64,000 nucleotides of DNA from Ornithinibacillus xuwenensis. Lineage in GTDB: Bacteria; Bacillota; Bacilli; Bacillales; Amphibacillaceae. The stretch is from positions 372,001 through 436,000 of the forward strand of contig NZ_JBDIML010000003.1 of the NCBI RefSeq assembly GCF_039614845.1, read 5' to 3'. A model generated the notes under the pieces. The model did no database searches and was not told the origin of the DNA. It saw only the letters and a program-made list of their open reading frames with translations. Shown here in pieces: positions 45,201-53,880 of this stretch; within the stretch, counting starts at the first letter, position 1, and every line of letters begins with the position of its first letter. A program made the position numbers and the translations under genes.

Positions 45201-45743
45201 TACTCGATTCGTTAACCATGCCAATCCAAAAAACAGCACCGAAACAAGTGAGATTAAGCCTGTCTTAGTCCAATTCCCAAGTGTTTCCCAGGTACTAGTA
45301 GCGAGTACGAGACCTCCTAACAAAAGTAGAATAACACCTAAGTTAAGTGCCCACGTAATATTCCGTTCTCGAACCTGTTGAGCTGTCAATGGATCCTTCT
45401 GCTTGGGAGCCATAACCGGTCGTGGCGCTAAACCACTCGATGTCTCTTGCTCTTGGCTTACAGGATCCAACTGCTGTCTAACTTGTGACTTGTTCTCCTT
45501 TATCGATTGATTCAATTGTGGCTCTTGAGATTTTTGTTGATTAATTGGTTGTTGCTGTTCAATTGGTGTTTTTTGTTGTACTGCTGGTCTTTGTTGTTCC
45601 ACTTTCGGTATTGTCGTATAATACTTCGCATGCGCATTGATGATTCGTGCTGCCAAATTTAAAGTTACGTAATTTGCCTTCACCAGCTTATGTAGTTCTT
45701 CTCTGAATATCTCACGTCTTTCATCCGCGTTTAACGGAGCCAT
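42216..45743 (-). CDS. Very large polytopic membrane protein, function unknown
   Basis: About 1175 residues. A cytosolic helical start (NADERREIFREELHKLVKANYVTL) is followed by a Gln/Pro-rich linker (repeated QQ, residues 45-130, with PIEQQQPINQQKSQ) and then roughly thirty consecutive hydrophobic helices to a basic C-terminus (KFKKNVIERIKKW). No catalytic motif is obvious. The style recalls DUF2339/DUF2157-like proteins but I cannot assign it. ATG 45743 is used because AAAGGTGG precedes it and because a longer frame would run across the S-box promoter on the other strand. Single gene with its own terminator. Confidence 0.75.
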   Translation of the reverse strand: MAPLNADERREIFREELHKLVKANYVTLNLAARIINAHAKYYTTIPKVEQQRPAVQQKTPIEQQQPINQQKSQEPQLNQSIKENKSQVRQQLDPVSQEQETSSGLAPRPVMAPKQKDPLTAQQVRERNITWALNLGVILLLLGGLVLATSTWETLGNWTKTGLISLVSVLFFGLAWLTNRVLHIKKTALAFLILGSLFLPIVIVSAGYFELFGTYLSFSGEGKYLFGAIGTLVVLPIYIFFAFRLASRLFVWFSYVFISVFIGLLIAALYLPVDGFYLGIMLYNGLLILGYRGVRENPNLKVFTKEFIPFIQANLILSTLLMLVFYDHELMYSANLLLTAIIYFSMIYVTNHKSYHFVFTAMLVYGAYQLIENSMLAGVEEIAYAFLGIIFILIPRMIKDTKSLQTVFHVTSAIVSSLAFLYISFEGIILRINDPSIVLVIAYIIIALNFTYLVKSVTNTLFTYLSPIFFISALYELAMLGKDWIGYETVTLPFFVLAFSFYILVGCLVGGSFLGAIKQSSRDISGIAMLLSLLIGLSQTNAIEQSIMLLLVSILSIVTHRYEPRAAFKLFTTWIHAVALALAITALYSELVVTMDSLFVMSPFNQEGVILGSIVVLIISYVWKALRQTKFANHSFFIAQMFYGLGILISLAMETDSIVKVFISLGGIGMAYLLYKRTDWSAIPYVISGLSLLFYLNILVAMHTELANIPAAFEWFEFIIGAILLLGTGIIIGKKDEQLMKAYQWVGQIYLPHALMISLLINGEDAIWSFIIATIVYALSVKYVKSDWTIITFLYAGFTTFWVILLLLFIKLDLYDEIPYTFLISSIAMAIGWIISDEGWRKRIAYYLIPFSNIGILSFLTIYPYELEMFIPTLIYAIFVLYLFHRLAWDSFSIFTLLMIFAAVISYSDQFDEHFQLVAYAFFGILLTLLGMVLYQSMYLFAKNILRIDWYSILAFIVFVSLYEFSSFNSLYKVLPGILIVLFLFLQRNRLTGLSPRWVTFGAFTYLLQPYYALLGDVNLPDLFEREFYVLPWIIVVIVLRSFVWKENKQATNSIQWAVLVIVSLLLVQDGLASNTIYDALIVGVLSLASLVAGMIYQIKSFFFVGTGVLLFNVFMQTRPYWGKLPWWVYLLIAGSILITIASYNEWQKQRSSEGRETLVSKFKKNVIERIKKWD

Positions 45744-45841
45744 CCTATTCCCACCTTTGTTCATCAATTTTCTGCTAAGATAATCATAACAGTATATTAT
45801 GTCATATTCATCATAATTTTCATTTTCTTGGAAATTTCTTC

Positions 45842-45870
45842 TTGACATCGTAATATCACGAGTGTAGATT
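45842..45870 (+). promoter_or_regulatory. Promoter of the S-box operon
   Basis: TTGACA at 45842, 17-base spacer, TAGATT at 45865, about 27 bases before the riboswitch begins. Confidence 0.7.
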
Positions 45871-45897
45871 ATATACTAACAATTAAATTACCGATAA

Positions 45898-46053
45898 TTC
45901 TTATCCAGAGAGGTGGAGGGACTGGCCCTTTGAAGCCTCGGCAGCGGACTCTTAAGAGTACTGTGCCAATTCCAGAAGCGTAATGCTTGAAGATAAGAAG
46001 AGATAGCGAGATTTGTATGTTAACCTCTTCTTATTTTTAAGAAGAGGTTTTTT
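45898..46053 (+). promoter_or_regulatory. SAM-I (S-box) riboswitch with terminator
   Basis: The aptamer spans about 45898-46004: TTCTTATCCAGAGAGGTGGAGGG, the GGCAGC...GTGCCAATTCC core and the closing GATAAGAAGAGA. The terminator is AACCTCTTCTT with AAGAAGAGGTT (46022-46049) followed by TTTTTT. The GAAGAGA segment can alternatively pair with the terminator 5' side (antiterminator). High SAM should stop transcription before the genes at 46084 and 46862. Confidence 0.97.
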
Positions 46054-46083
46054 AGTTGTTCAAAAATAAAATGAGGTGATTGT

Positions 46084-46842
46084 ATGACTAAGAATAACTT
46101 GCAAACGGTAAACGAGTTACGAACAGCTATCAACGTTCTAAAAGAAAAGAAGTGGATTGACTTAACCCATACGTTTGGGCCAACTTCTCCACATTTTTCA
46201 GCATTTGAATCAGCAGAATTCAAAACTCTATTTACACATGAGGATGGCTTTTTTGCACAAAGTTTTACTATTCCTGGACAATATGGAACCCATTTGGATG
46301 CCCCAATTCACTTTGTTCAGAACAAACGTTATTTGGAAGAATTAGAGCTAAAGGAACTTGTATTACCATTAATAGTGATCGATAAGTCCAAAGAAGCTGC
46401 TTTAAATAATGACTTTACGTTATCAGTAGATGATATCCTTCAGTTTGAAGCTGAAAATGGAAAAATTGAACCTGATACGTTTGTTGCGCTTCGAACTGAC
46501 TGGAGCAAACGATGGCCCAATCATGATTTATTCAATAATAAAGATTCTAATGGAAATCCGCATGCACCTGGATGGGGCATAGATGCCTTACAATTTTTAT
46601 TTGAAGAAAGACAAATTAAAGCTATTGGCCATGAAACGTTTGATACTGACTCAGCTGTTGACTACCGAAAGAATGGTGCACTATTAGGAGAGTATTATGT
46701 ACTAGAACAAGATACATATCAAGTAGAATTACTAACAAATTTAGATAAATTACCTGCAAATGGTGCAGTCATCTTTAATATCGTACCAAAAGTTGAAAAA
46801 GCGTCTGGCTTCCCAGTACGTTCATTTGCATTACTACCATAA
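46084..46842 (+). CDS. Cyclase-family (kynurenine-formamidase-like) metal hydrolase under SAM control
   Basis: 252 residues of the cyclase family (Pfam Cyclase type): metal site GQYGTHLDAPIHF (about 71-83), a mid-protein TDWSKRWPN, and GHETFDTDSAVD with further ligands. Related enzymes hydrolyse formamides, cyclic amides or lactones. It is the first gene behind the S-box riboswitch and precedes a MetE-like gene by 19 bases, so its substrate is probably a sulfur or methionine-related metabolite; that is inference. Cytosolic; GAGGTG 6 bases before ATG. Confidence 0.85.
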   Translation: MTKNNLQTVNELRTAINVLKEKKWIDLTHTFGPTSPHFSAFESAEFKTLFTHEDGFFAQSFTIPGQYGTHLDAPIHFVQNKRYLEELELKELVLPLIVIDKSKEAALNNDFTLSVDDILQFEAENGKIEPDTFVALRTDWSKRWPNHDLFNNKDSNGNPHAPGWGIDALQFLFEERQIKAIGHETFDTDSAVDYRKNGALLGEYYVLEQDTYQVELLTNLDKLPANGAVIFNIVPKVEKASGFPVRSFALLP

Positions 46843-46861
46843 TATATAGAAAGAAGGAATA

Positions 46862-47968
46862 ATGATGAGCAAAATAAAGAATAAAGTACCCTTTCGAGCA
46901 GACCACGTTGGAAGCTTATTAAGACCAAATAATTTACTAAAAGCAAGAAAAAAATTTAACAATGGAACTATTTCTGCAAGTGAACTCCGGGATGTAGAGA
47001 CTACGGAAATCAAACGCATTGTTGATAAGCAAATTGAAGTTGGGCTAGAGCTTGTAACCGATGGTGAATTCCGACGTTCTTGGTGGCACTTAGACTTTTT
47101 GGAGAATCTTAATGGATTTGAGGGTTTTGTACCTGAAAGAGGTATTCTATTTGAAGGGATAGAAACCGAACCATATGATGTACGCAACATTGGAAAAATC
47201 TCGTTTAATCCAGATCACCCTTTTATAAGAGATTTTATTGAATTCAATGAAATTGTTGGTGGGAGAGCAGTTGCAAAACAAACCATACCTAGTCCTAATC
47301 AGCTTTTTCACCGAGGAATTCGAAATATCGCTGTATACCCTAATATAGATGAATATGCTGATGATATTATTCATGCCTATCGTGATGCTTTACGAGCATT
47401 CTATGATGCTGGTGTAAGGTATTTACAATTTGATGATGTGTATATTGCAGGCTTAAACACGGAAAATTTAATAGCATATGAGCAAGAGCTGACAAGAGAA
47501 GAATTGATAGACTTAGCTCTGCGGGTGGTAAATGGCGTACTGGAAGATAAACCCGAGGATTTATATGTTACGACACATTTATGCCGCGGAAACTACGAAT
47601 CTAGATGGGCATTTGAAGGTAGTTATGCATTTATCGCTCCTACGTTATTTGCTAAAGAAAAGGTTAATGGATTTTTCTTAGAATACGATGATGAGCGTTC
47701 GGGTACCTTCAAACCGTTAGATTATATTCCTTCAGATGGAGCAAGAGTCGTACTAGGTTTAGTAACTTCCAAATTTGGCGAATTGGAGGAGAAAGCATAC
47801 ATTAAACAACGAATTCATGCAGCTACTGAATTTGTTCCACTCGAACAATTATGCTTAAGTCCTCAATGTGGTTTTTCCTCTACACATCACGGAAATAAAT
47901 TATCTGAGGAAGAACAGTGGGCAAAATTAAAATTTATAGTTGATATAGCAAAGGAAGTTTGGAATTAA
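46862..47968 (+). CDS. Cobalamin-independent methionine synthase-like methyltransferase (YxjG/YxjH type)
   Basis: 368 residues equal to the C-terminal catalytic half of MetE. FRADHVGSLLRP at the start, then DGEFRRSWWHLDFL, VRYLQFDDVYIA, the zinc-site HLCRGNYESRWAFEG and the late LSPQCGFSST with the second cysteine are present. It should move a methyl group to homocysteine or a related thiol. In B. subtilis the homologues YxjG and YxjH are also S-box controlled. Second gene of the S-box operon; no N-terminal MetE half is present, so the methyl donor may not be methyl-tetrahydropteroyltriglutamate. Confidence 0.9.
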   Translation: MMSKIKNKVPFRADHVGSLLRPNNLLKARKKFNNGTISASELRDVETTEIKRIVDKQIEVGLELVTDGEFRRSWWHLDFLENLNGFEGFVPERGILFEGIETEPYDVRNIGKISFNPDHPFIRDFIEFNEIVGGRAVAKQTIPSPNQLFHRGIRNIAVYPNIDEYADDIIHAYRDALRAFYDAGVRYLQFDDVYIAGLNTENLIAYEQELTREELIDLALRVVNGVLEDKPEDLYVTTHLCRGNYESRWAFEGSYAFIAPTLFAKEKVNGFFLEYDDERSGTFKPLDYIPSDGARVVLGLVTSKFGELEEKAYIKQRIHAATEFVPLEQLCLSPQCGFSSTHHGNKLSEEEQWAKLKFIVDIAKEVWN

Positions 47969-47974
47969 AAATAA

Positions 47975-48010
47975 AACAACAGGTCAACCACTTCAGGCTG
48001 ACCTGTTGTT
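47975..48010. terminator. Shared terminator between the S-box operon and rbsB
   Basis: Perfect 12-bp stem (47975-47986 with 47999-48010), 12-base loop, A-rich before and T-rich after; it overlaps the end region of rbsB (stop 48012) and serves both strands. Confidence 0.85.
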
Positions 48011-48011
48011 A

Positions 48012-48953
48012 TTATTGTGATACTAATTCTAGTTCAACAGGAATAAATTCTTCTACTGTTTCGCCGCTTACCACTTTACCCGCAGCATCAACAGCATATT
48101 CTCCAATTAGAGCGGGTTGCTGTGCAATAGTAGCATCTAATCTACCTTCGTCTACAGCAGCAACTGCATCATCAGTTGCATCAAATCCTACTACAATTAC
48201 GTCTTCTAATAATCCTTGTGCATCAAGGGCTTCAAGTGCACCTAATGCCATTTCATCGTTATGAGCGAATACTGCATTAATGCCGTCTGTACTTTGGATA
48301 ATATTTTCCATTACAGTTAGGCCTTCACTTCGGTCAAAATTAGCTGTTTGGTTTGCAACCACTTCAATGCCATCAATCGCATCTACAATATTGTGGAATC
48401 CTTCTCCACGTTCACGTGTTGCAGAAGCCCCAGGTATACCTTCTAGTTCTACTATATTTCCTTCATTTCCTAATTTTTCTGCAATGAATTCTCCAGCCAT
48501 TTCTCCACCTGCAACGTTGTCAGAAGCGATATGCGTTACAATTTCTCCACCAGCAGCACTTCTGTCAACTGTAATTACTGGAACTCCTGCATCATTTGCT
48601 AACTCAACAGCACTAACAATTGCATCAGAATCTACTGGATTTACAAGCAATACATCAATATCTTGTTGTAATAAATCTTCAATATCACTTAACTGTGTTG
48701 AAGGGTCATCTTGTGCATCGGAAACAACAATTTCATAACCAGCTTCCTTAGCAGCCGCTTCAGCCCCATCACGTAATGTTACAAAAAATGGGTTATTTAG
48801 TGTAGAAACCGATAGACCGATTTTCACATCACTATCACCAGAACCTTCACTAGTATCATCTGAATCATCTGATCCAGGTGCTTCCGTTGAACATGCTGCT
48901 AAAACTACCAATAAAAGTGTTACAAGACCTAAAGATTTAAGCCATTTCATCAT
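48012..48953 (-). CDS. rbsB: Ribose ABC transporter substrate-binding lipoprotein
   Basis: 313 residues. A lipoprotein signal with lipobox VLAACS (Cys about 21), then an acidic serine-rich linker (DDSDDTSEGSGDSD), and the periplasmic-binding-protein type 1 sugar domain: LSVSTLNNPFFVTL, VSDAQDDPSTQLSDIEDLL, VNPVDSDA, VDRSAAGGE, and HNDEMALGA. It delivers ribose to RbsC/RbsA. Last gene of rbsRKDACB. GGAGG precedes the ATG; the next codon is also ATG. Confidence 0.95.
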   Translation of the reverse strand: MMKWLKSLGLVTLLLVVLAACSTEAPGSDDSDDTSEGSGDSDVKIGLSVSTLNNPFFVTLRDGAEAAAKEAGYEIVVSDAQDDPSTQLSDIEDLLQQDIDVLLVNPVDSDAIVSAVELANDAGVPVITVDRSAAGGEIVTHIASDNVAGGEMAGEFIAEKLGNEGNIVELEGIPGASATRERGEGFHNIVDAIDGIEVVANQTANFDRSEGLTVMENIIQSTDGINAVFAHNDEMALGALEALDAQGLLEDVIVVGFDATDDAVAAVDEGRLDATIAQQPALIGEYAVDAAGKVVSGETVEEFIPVELELVSQ

Positions 48954-49021
48954 TTTTGTTTCCTCCCTATAAGTAAAAGTGTTTTTTTATTTTAAGATGT
49001 TTATTGAAACATCATTAAAAC

Positions 49022-49960
49022 CTATTTGCTTTGGCGACGATCAAGTAAAACTGCTAGTAAAATGATGCCACCTTTGACAATTTGTTGATAGAAAGAAGAT
49101 ACATTTAATAAATTTAATCCATTATCAATAACGCCAATAATTAGAGCACCAATTAACGTTCCGACAATTCTACCTTTACCACCGGCAAGGCTTGTACCAC
49201 CGATAACAACAGCAGCAATTGCATCTAGTTCAAAGCTAGTACCCGCTGTTGGTTGTGCTGAATTTAATCGGCTAGTCAAAATAATTCCTGCTAGTACAGA
49301 TAGCATACCTGTTAACGAATATACCCAGATTTTCACACGATCTGCTTTAATTCCCGATAGAATAGCCGCCTCTTCATTACCACCAATGGCATAAACTTGT
49401 CTTCCAAAAACAGTTTTTCGCAATACAAAGAATAATATTCCAAAGATCACTAACATGAGGAGTACAGGAAATGGTATTCCAAACACATAACCCTTTCCAA
49501 TCATTTCAAATGTGAAGCTATCAGATAATCCTGTAATAGGACGACCATCTGTAAAAACTAATGTTGCACCACGATAGATTGTCATCGTTGCTAAGGTTGC
49601 GATAAAAGGGGCAACCTTACCTTTCGTAATAACCAGACCATTTACTGCTCCTAATACAAGTCCGATTATTAACCCAATAAACACCGCTAATAATGGGTCC
49701 ATCCCGCTAGTCAATAATCCGGCTGTTAGCGCACTCCCCAATGCAAGAATGGAACCAACTGACAAATCAATTCCAGCTGTTAAAATAACAAATGTCATCC
49801 CAAACGCGATTAGTGCATTAATTGAAATTTGTCTTAACAAATTTAGAATATTATCTACGGTAAAGAAGCTATCGCTTAGAACTCCTAGAATAATAGAAAA
49901 TAGGATTAATCCAATAAATGGTCCAATAATAGAGATGTTATTCGTTATAAATCGCTTCAT
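49022..49960 (-). CDS. rbsC: Ribose ABC transporter permease
   Basis: 312 residues with eight to nine transmembrane helices and the AraH/RbsC family block LIAFGMTFVILTAGIDLSVGSILALGSALTAG; the EAA-like loop GGNEEAAILSGIKADRVK contacts the ATPase. The start overlaps the rbsA stop by 4 bases (ATGA). A 68-base gap separates it from rbsB. Confidence 0.95.
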   Translation of the reverse strand: MKRFITNNISIIGPFIGLILFSIILGVLSDSFFTVDNILNLLRQISINALIAFGMTFVILTAGIDLSVGSILALGSALTAGLLTSGMDPLLAVFIGLIIGLVLGAVNGLVITKGKVAPFIATLATMTIYRGATLVFTDGRPITGLSDSFTFEMIGKGYVFGIPFPVLLMLVIFGILFFVLRKTVFGRQVYAIGGNEEAAILSGIKADRVKIWVYSLTGMLSVLAGIILTSRLNSAQPTAGTSFELDAIAAVVIGGTSLAGGKGRIVGTLIGALIIGVIDNGLNLLNVSSFYQQIVKGGIILLAVLLDRRQSK

Positions 49961-51465
49961 GCTTTACTCCCCCCTGTTGCTGCCATCATAATATTTTCTT
50001 GATTTGCTTCGTCCCGATCTAAAAATGCTGTGATTTTCCCTTCATGTAATACCATAATTCGATCACTAACACCTAGAACTTCTGGTAATTCAGAGGAAAT
50101 CATAATAACTGCAACTCCATTTTTCGTTAGTTCATTAATAATGGAGTAGATTTCTTTTTTGGCCCCAATATCAACTCCCCTAGTTGGTTCGTCTAATATA
50201 AGTACTTTCGGCTCAATACCTAGCCATTTCGCAATTACAACCTTTTGTTGATTTCCACCGCTTAATGATTTAACTTCTTGCTCACTGCCAGTAGTTCGAA
50301 CCTTTAATTGCTTAATCAGTTCATTAACCAAAGATTTTTCTTTTGACTTCGATATGACGCCATTCGTTGAAACTGTGCTTAAATTAGTTAATGCAATATT
50401 TTCCCGAATCGTCGAACCCAAAACAAGCCCCTTTGTTTTCCGATCTTCTGTAATAAAGCCAATGCCTGCCTTAATTAGATTGCTTGGTTGTTTCGTATTT
50501 AACAACTTACCATTTAACGTAACAGTGCCGCTTTCCTTTTTGCGGTAGCCAAATATTGTTTCCATCACTTCGGTACGACCTGCCCCCATTAAACCAGCTA
50601 CTCCAAGAACTTCACCCTTGCGTACTCCAAAACTAATATTTCGGAATAAGCCTTCTTTACTAGAGAGATTAGTTACCTCAAAAATTGTTTCTCCAATGTT
50701 GTGGTCTCTAGAAGGAAACCGTTCACCTAGTTCACGACCAACCATCATTTTAACGATTTCTTCTAATGAGGTTTCTACTATTTTTTCGGTTCCAATAAAC
50801 TGTCCGTCACGCAAAACCGTAATGCGATCACATAATTCAAATATTTCTTCCATTCGGTGAGATATATAAACAAAACTTACGCCTTCTGTTCTCAATGCGT
50901 TTACTACTTTAAACAGACTTTCTATCTCACGATCTGTAAGTGCCGCAGTAGGCTCGTCCATGATGATTAACTCTGCATTTGTAGCCAGTGCTCTTGCAAT
51001 CTCAATCATTTGCTGTTTACCTACAGATAAATCACCAGCAAGATCATCTGGGTCGATGTTACTTACACCCAATGCGTGCAAGTTTTTCACTGTTTCCGCT
51101 TTCATTTTCTTATGATTTAATATTCCTGTTTTTCCATAGGTGATTTCTTTACCAAGGAACATATTCTGCGTTACGGTTAAATGTGGAATAATATTTAATT
51201 CCTGATGAATAACGACAATCCCTTTTGCTTCGGCTTGCTTTGGGTTCGTAAAACTAACCTCTTCGCCATTAATCTTTATTTGACCTTTATCCCGAGGATG
51301 GATTCCTGTCAATATCTTTACAAGGGTGGATTTCCCTGCACCATTTTCTCCCATTAGTGCATGAACTTCACCTTTTTTTACATTAAAAGCAACCTTCGTT
51401 AATACTTGGTTTCCCGAAAATGCCTTATCAATACCGGTCATTTCTACTAAAGGTGTTTCACTCAT
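49957..51465 (-). CDS. rbsA: Ribose ABC transporter ATP-binding protein
   Basis: 502 residues with two tandem ATPase domains. First half: Walker A GENGAGKST (about 38-46), signature LSVGKQQM, Walker B LIIMDEPTAALTD. Second half has the degenerate Walker A GLMGAGRTE (about 290) normal for this family, signature LSGGNQQKV and LILDEPTRGVD. Couples ATP hydrolysis to ribose import. GAGGGGGG upstream of ATG; 15 bases after rbsD. Confidence 0.96.
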   Translation of the reverse strand: MSETPLVEMTGIDKAFSGNQVLTKVAFNVKKGEVHALMGENGAGKSTLVKILTGIHPRDKGQIKINGEEVSFTNPKQAEAKGIVVIHQELNIIPHLTVTQNMFLGKEITYGKTGILNHKKMKAETVKNLHALGVSNIDPDDLAGDLSVGKQQMIEIARALATNAELIIMDEPTAALTDREIESLFKVVNALRTEGVSFVYISHRMEEIFELCDRITVLRDGQFIGTEKIVETSLEEIVKMMVGRELGERFPSRDHNIGETIFEVTNLSSKEGLFRNISFGVRKGEVLGVAGLMGAGRTEVMETIFGYRKKESGTVTLNGKLLNTKQPSNLIKAGIGFITEDRKTKGLVLGSTIRENIALTNLSTVSTNGVISKSKEKSLVNELIKQLKVRTTGSEQEVKSLSGGNQQKVVIAKWLGIEPKVLILDEPTRGVDIGAKKEIYSIINELTKNGVAVIMISSELPEVLGVSDRIMVLHEGKITAFLDRDEANQENIMMAATGGSKA

Positions 51466-51480
51466 TTAACTCCCCCCTCT

Positions 51481-51876
51481 CTAAAATAAAACGCCAGCTT
51501 GTAAAATCACATTTGCATATGGAGTCGCTTCTCCTGTACGTATCACTACTTTTGCGTCTACTATACATTCCTTTAATTCTTCATGTGAAACATAATCCAA
51601 CGGTATCTTAGAATACTGTTTTGCCAAATGTGTATGCAATCCACTGTTTTTTATTTTAATTTCATTTGCTAGTATCATTTTTTCGATTACCATGTCTTCT
51701 TCCAACGCTTCTAATACTGATGTAAAACTTGGTTTTCCTAGTCTTATGGAAAGATCGATACACGGTATATGATCTGGGATCGGAAGACCACAATCAGCAA
51801 TTATCACCGTATCTGTATGTCCTAACCTAGCCAAAACTGCTGCAATATCTCGATTTAGAATACCTGACTTCTTCAT
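51481..51876 (-). CDS. rbsD: D-ribose pyranase
   Basis: 131 residues matching the RbsD family: MKKSGILNRDIAAVLARLGHTDTVIIADCGLPIP with the catalytic histidine at 20, LSIRLGKPSF in the middle and VIRTGEATPYANVILQAGVLF at the end. It interconverts pyranose and furanose forms of ribose so that RbsK can use it. It lies between rbsK and rbsA. Confidence 0.96.
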   Translation of the reverse strand: MKKSGILNRDIAAVLARLGHTDTVIIADCGLPIPDHIPCIDLSIRLGKPSFTSVLEALEEDMVIEKMILANEIKIKNSGLHTHLAKQYSKIPLDYVSHEELKECIVDAKVVIRTGEATPYANVILQAGVLF

Positions 51877-51878
51877 TG

Positions 51879-52769
51879 TTATAACTTCCTTTCTTGCATG
51901 AATTCCATCACCTGCTGTCGGGTCGGCATACCACCCTGAGCTCCGAATTTCATAACCGATAGGGCGGCAGAAGCATTTGCAAATCGGATTGCTTCTTCAA
52001 TTGTTTCTCCACTTCCCAATTGCACTGCCAATGCACCATTAAATGTATCGCCTGCCCCAGTTGTATCCTGAACCTCTACAGCGAAACCTGGAACAAATTG
52101 TTCCTTATCCTCTTGATAATAACCGACACCTTTTTCTCCCTTGGTGATAATTAGCTTATCTTTTAAGGAATCTAGTAGTGTATCCTGTTGCATTTCTTCC
52201 ACTTCTAATTCATTTGGTGTTAAGAATGATACATTTTCGATTAATTCTTGTGATAATGATTGATATGGTGCAGGGTTCACAATAACCGGAATTTGATGCT
52301 CTTTACAAAGCTTCACTGTAAAAATAACCGTCTCCATTGGTATTTCTAGCTGAAGTAATACGATGTCGCTCTGAATAATAAGATGTTTATATTTCTCAAC
52401 GACCACTGGGCTAACCTTCTTATTGGCACCCGGTGCAACAATGATTCGATTGTCATTGTCAGAAACAAGAATGGTTGCAATTCCAGTAGCCACATCATTT
52501 ACTAACGTGACCCCTTCTGTATTTATTCCTTCATCATTCAAAGTTGTTAACAAGGACGATCCAAATTCATCATTTCCTAAGGAACCAATCATATTAACTT
52601 TTGCGCCTAGTCTTGCAGCTGCTACAGCTTGATTAGCACCTTTACCTCCTGGATAGGTTGCAAATTCTTCCCCAAGAATGGTCTCACCCTTTTCAGGAAT
52701 TTTCTTAGTGGATACTGTGAGGTCCATATTTATACTTCCGACTACAGTAACGGTTGCTGTCATACTCAT
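51879..52769 (-). CDS. rbsK: Ribokinase
   Basis: 296 residues of the PfkB family: GSINMDLTVSTKKIPEKGET, signature 1 PGGKGANQAVAAARLG (about 41-56) and signature 2 DTTGAGDTFNGALAV with the catalytic aspartate about residue 250. It phosphorylates ribose at O-5. ATG 52769 has AAGGAGG 8 bases upstream; a second ATG is two codons later. It overlaps no neighbour but lies 2 bases from rbsD. Confidence 0.96.
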   Translation of the reverse strand: MSMTATVTVVGSINMDLTVSTKKIPEKGETILGEEFATYPGGKGANQAVAAARLGAKVNMIGSLGNDEFGSSLLTTLNDEGINTEGVTLVNDVATGIATILVSDNDNRIIVAPGANKKVSPVVVEKYKHLIIQSDIVLLQLEIPMETVIFTVKLCKEHQIPVIVNPAPYQSLSQELIENVSFLTPNELEVEEMQQDTLLDSLKDKLIITKGEKGVGYYQEDKEQFVPGFAVEVQDTTGAGDTFNGALAVQLGSGETIEEAIRFANASAALSVMKFGAQGGMPTRQQVMEFMQERKL

Positions 52770-52774
52770 ATGCC

Positions 52775-53761
52775 TTACCTCCTTACACTGGTTGACTCTC
52801 TTTCAAGTAGGGTTACTTCAAATTCTTCTCGCTGTACCGTAAATACAGGATCATTGATTTGCTGAATTAATATTTCTGCTGCTCGTGTTCCCATTTCATA
52901 AATTGGTTGCTTTATCGTCGTTAATGATGGCGTAATTTTATCGCCAAGGGATATACCGTCAAATCCGATTACACAAAGATCCTTTGGAATTCGGAGTCCA
53001 AGCTCTTGTGCTGCTTTTAGCACTCCAACACCCATTACATCATTTGCTACGAATATTCCATCAATCTCTGGATGATTAATTAGTAGATTTTTTGTCGCAG
53101 CCATTGCCGAGTCGAACTGATATTCACCTGTAACCACATAACTGGATAAAAACCAATCCATATCTTTTACTTCATCCAAATAACCACTTAAGCGATCTTT
53201 GGTATTACTGACATTTTCTGGACCACATATATGTGCAATCCGTTTGCAGCCTAGAGCTTTTAGATATTTCACAGCATGCCTGGCACCTTCTCTGTTTCTA
53301 ACCGTAACAGAAGAGAGATTAGAGCTTAAAATACGGTCAAGGGCCACAATTGGAACCTTAACTTGATTTAACTCCTTTTCCGTAATCGTACTAGAAACGA
53401 TGATAATTCCATCGACTGACTTTTGCTGTAATGCATCAATATAATGCATTTCTTTTTCGGGATCATCATCGGTGTTACATAGTACAAACGTATAATCATT
53501 TTGTTTCGTAAAATCCTCAACAGCTCTTGCAAGCTCTGGGAAAAAGGGATTCATTATATCTGGAACTAATAATGCAATCATCTGTGAACGTCCATTAAAT
53601 AGACTACGAGCCACATTATTAGGTCGATAGTTTAAAGTTGATATTGCGTCATTAACTCGCTGTTTTGTTTCATGATTGACATAACCACTATCATTTAATA
53701 CTCGTGACACGGTAGCCACGGAAACACCTGCAAGACTTGCAACATCTTTAATTGTAGGCAT
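52775..53761 (-). CDS. rbsR: LacI-family ribose repressor
   Basis: 328 residues: N-terminal helix-turn-helix and hinge (TIKDVASLAGVSVATVSRVLNDSGYVN...LNYRPNNVARSL, residues 2-57) and a C-terminal PBP1-like effector domain (VALDRILSSNLSSVTVRN, VANDVMGVGVLKA, GFDGISLGD). It should repress the operon without ribose by binding the two TGTAAC..GTTACA sites upstream. First gene, 5 bases before rbsK. Confidence 0.94.
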   Translation of the reverse strand: MPTIKDVASLAGVSVATVSRVLNDSGYVNHETKQRVNDAISTLNYRPNNVARSLFNGRSQMIALLVPDIMNPFFPELARAVEDFTKQNDYTFVLCNTDDDPEKEMHYIDALQQKSVDGIIIVSSTITEKELNQVKVPIVALDRILSSNLSSVTVRNREGARHAVKYLKALGCKRIAHICGPENVSNTKDRLSGYLDEVKDMDWFLSSYVVTGEYQFDSAMAATKNLLINHPEIDGIFVANDVMGVGVLKAAQELGLRIPKDLCVIGFDGISLGDKITPSLTTIKQPIYEMGTRAAEILIQQINDPVFTVQREEFEVTLLERESTSVRR

Positions 53762-53806
53762 GCTTCTAACCCACCCTCTTATCGCTTAATAGATTTGTAG
53801 AATTTA

Positions 53807-53820
53807 TGTAACGGGTTACA
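53807..53820. promoter_or_regulatory. RbsR operator, promoter-distal copy
   Basis: TGTAACGGGTTACA, a dyad TGTAAC-NN-GTTACA, in the rbs leader. Its partner at 53864-53877 is the same sequence in inverted orientation, 57 bases away centre to centre. Confidence 0.8.
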
Positions 53821-53863
53821 TATTGAAGGATAAAAAATACACAAATCTATTAAAATTTATTTG

Positions 53864-53877
53864 TGTAACCCGTTACA
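53864..53877. promoter_or_regulatory. RbsR operator at the start point
   Basis: TGTAACCCGTTACA directly downstream of the -10 box, so a bound repressor would block initiation. Two copies may allow looping. Confidence 0.8.
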
Positions 53878-53880
53878 TAC

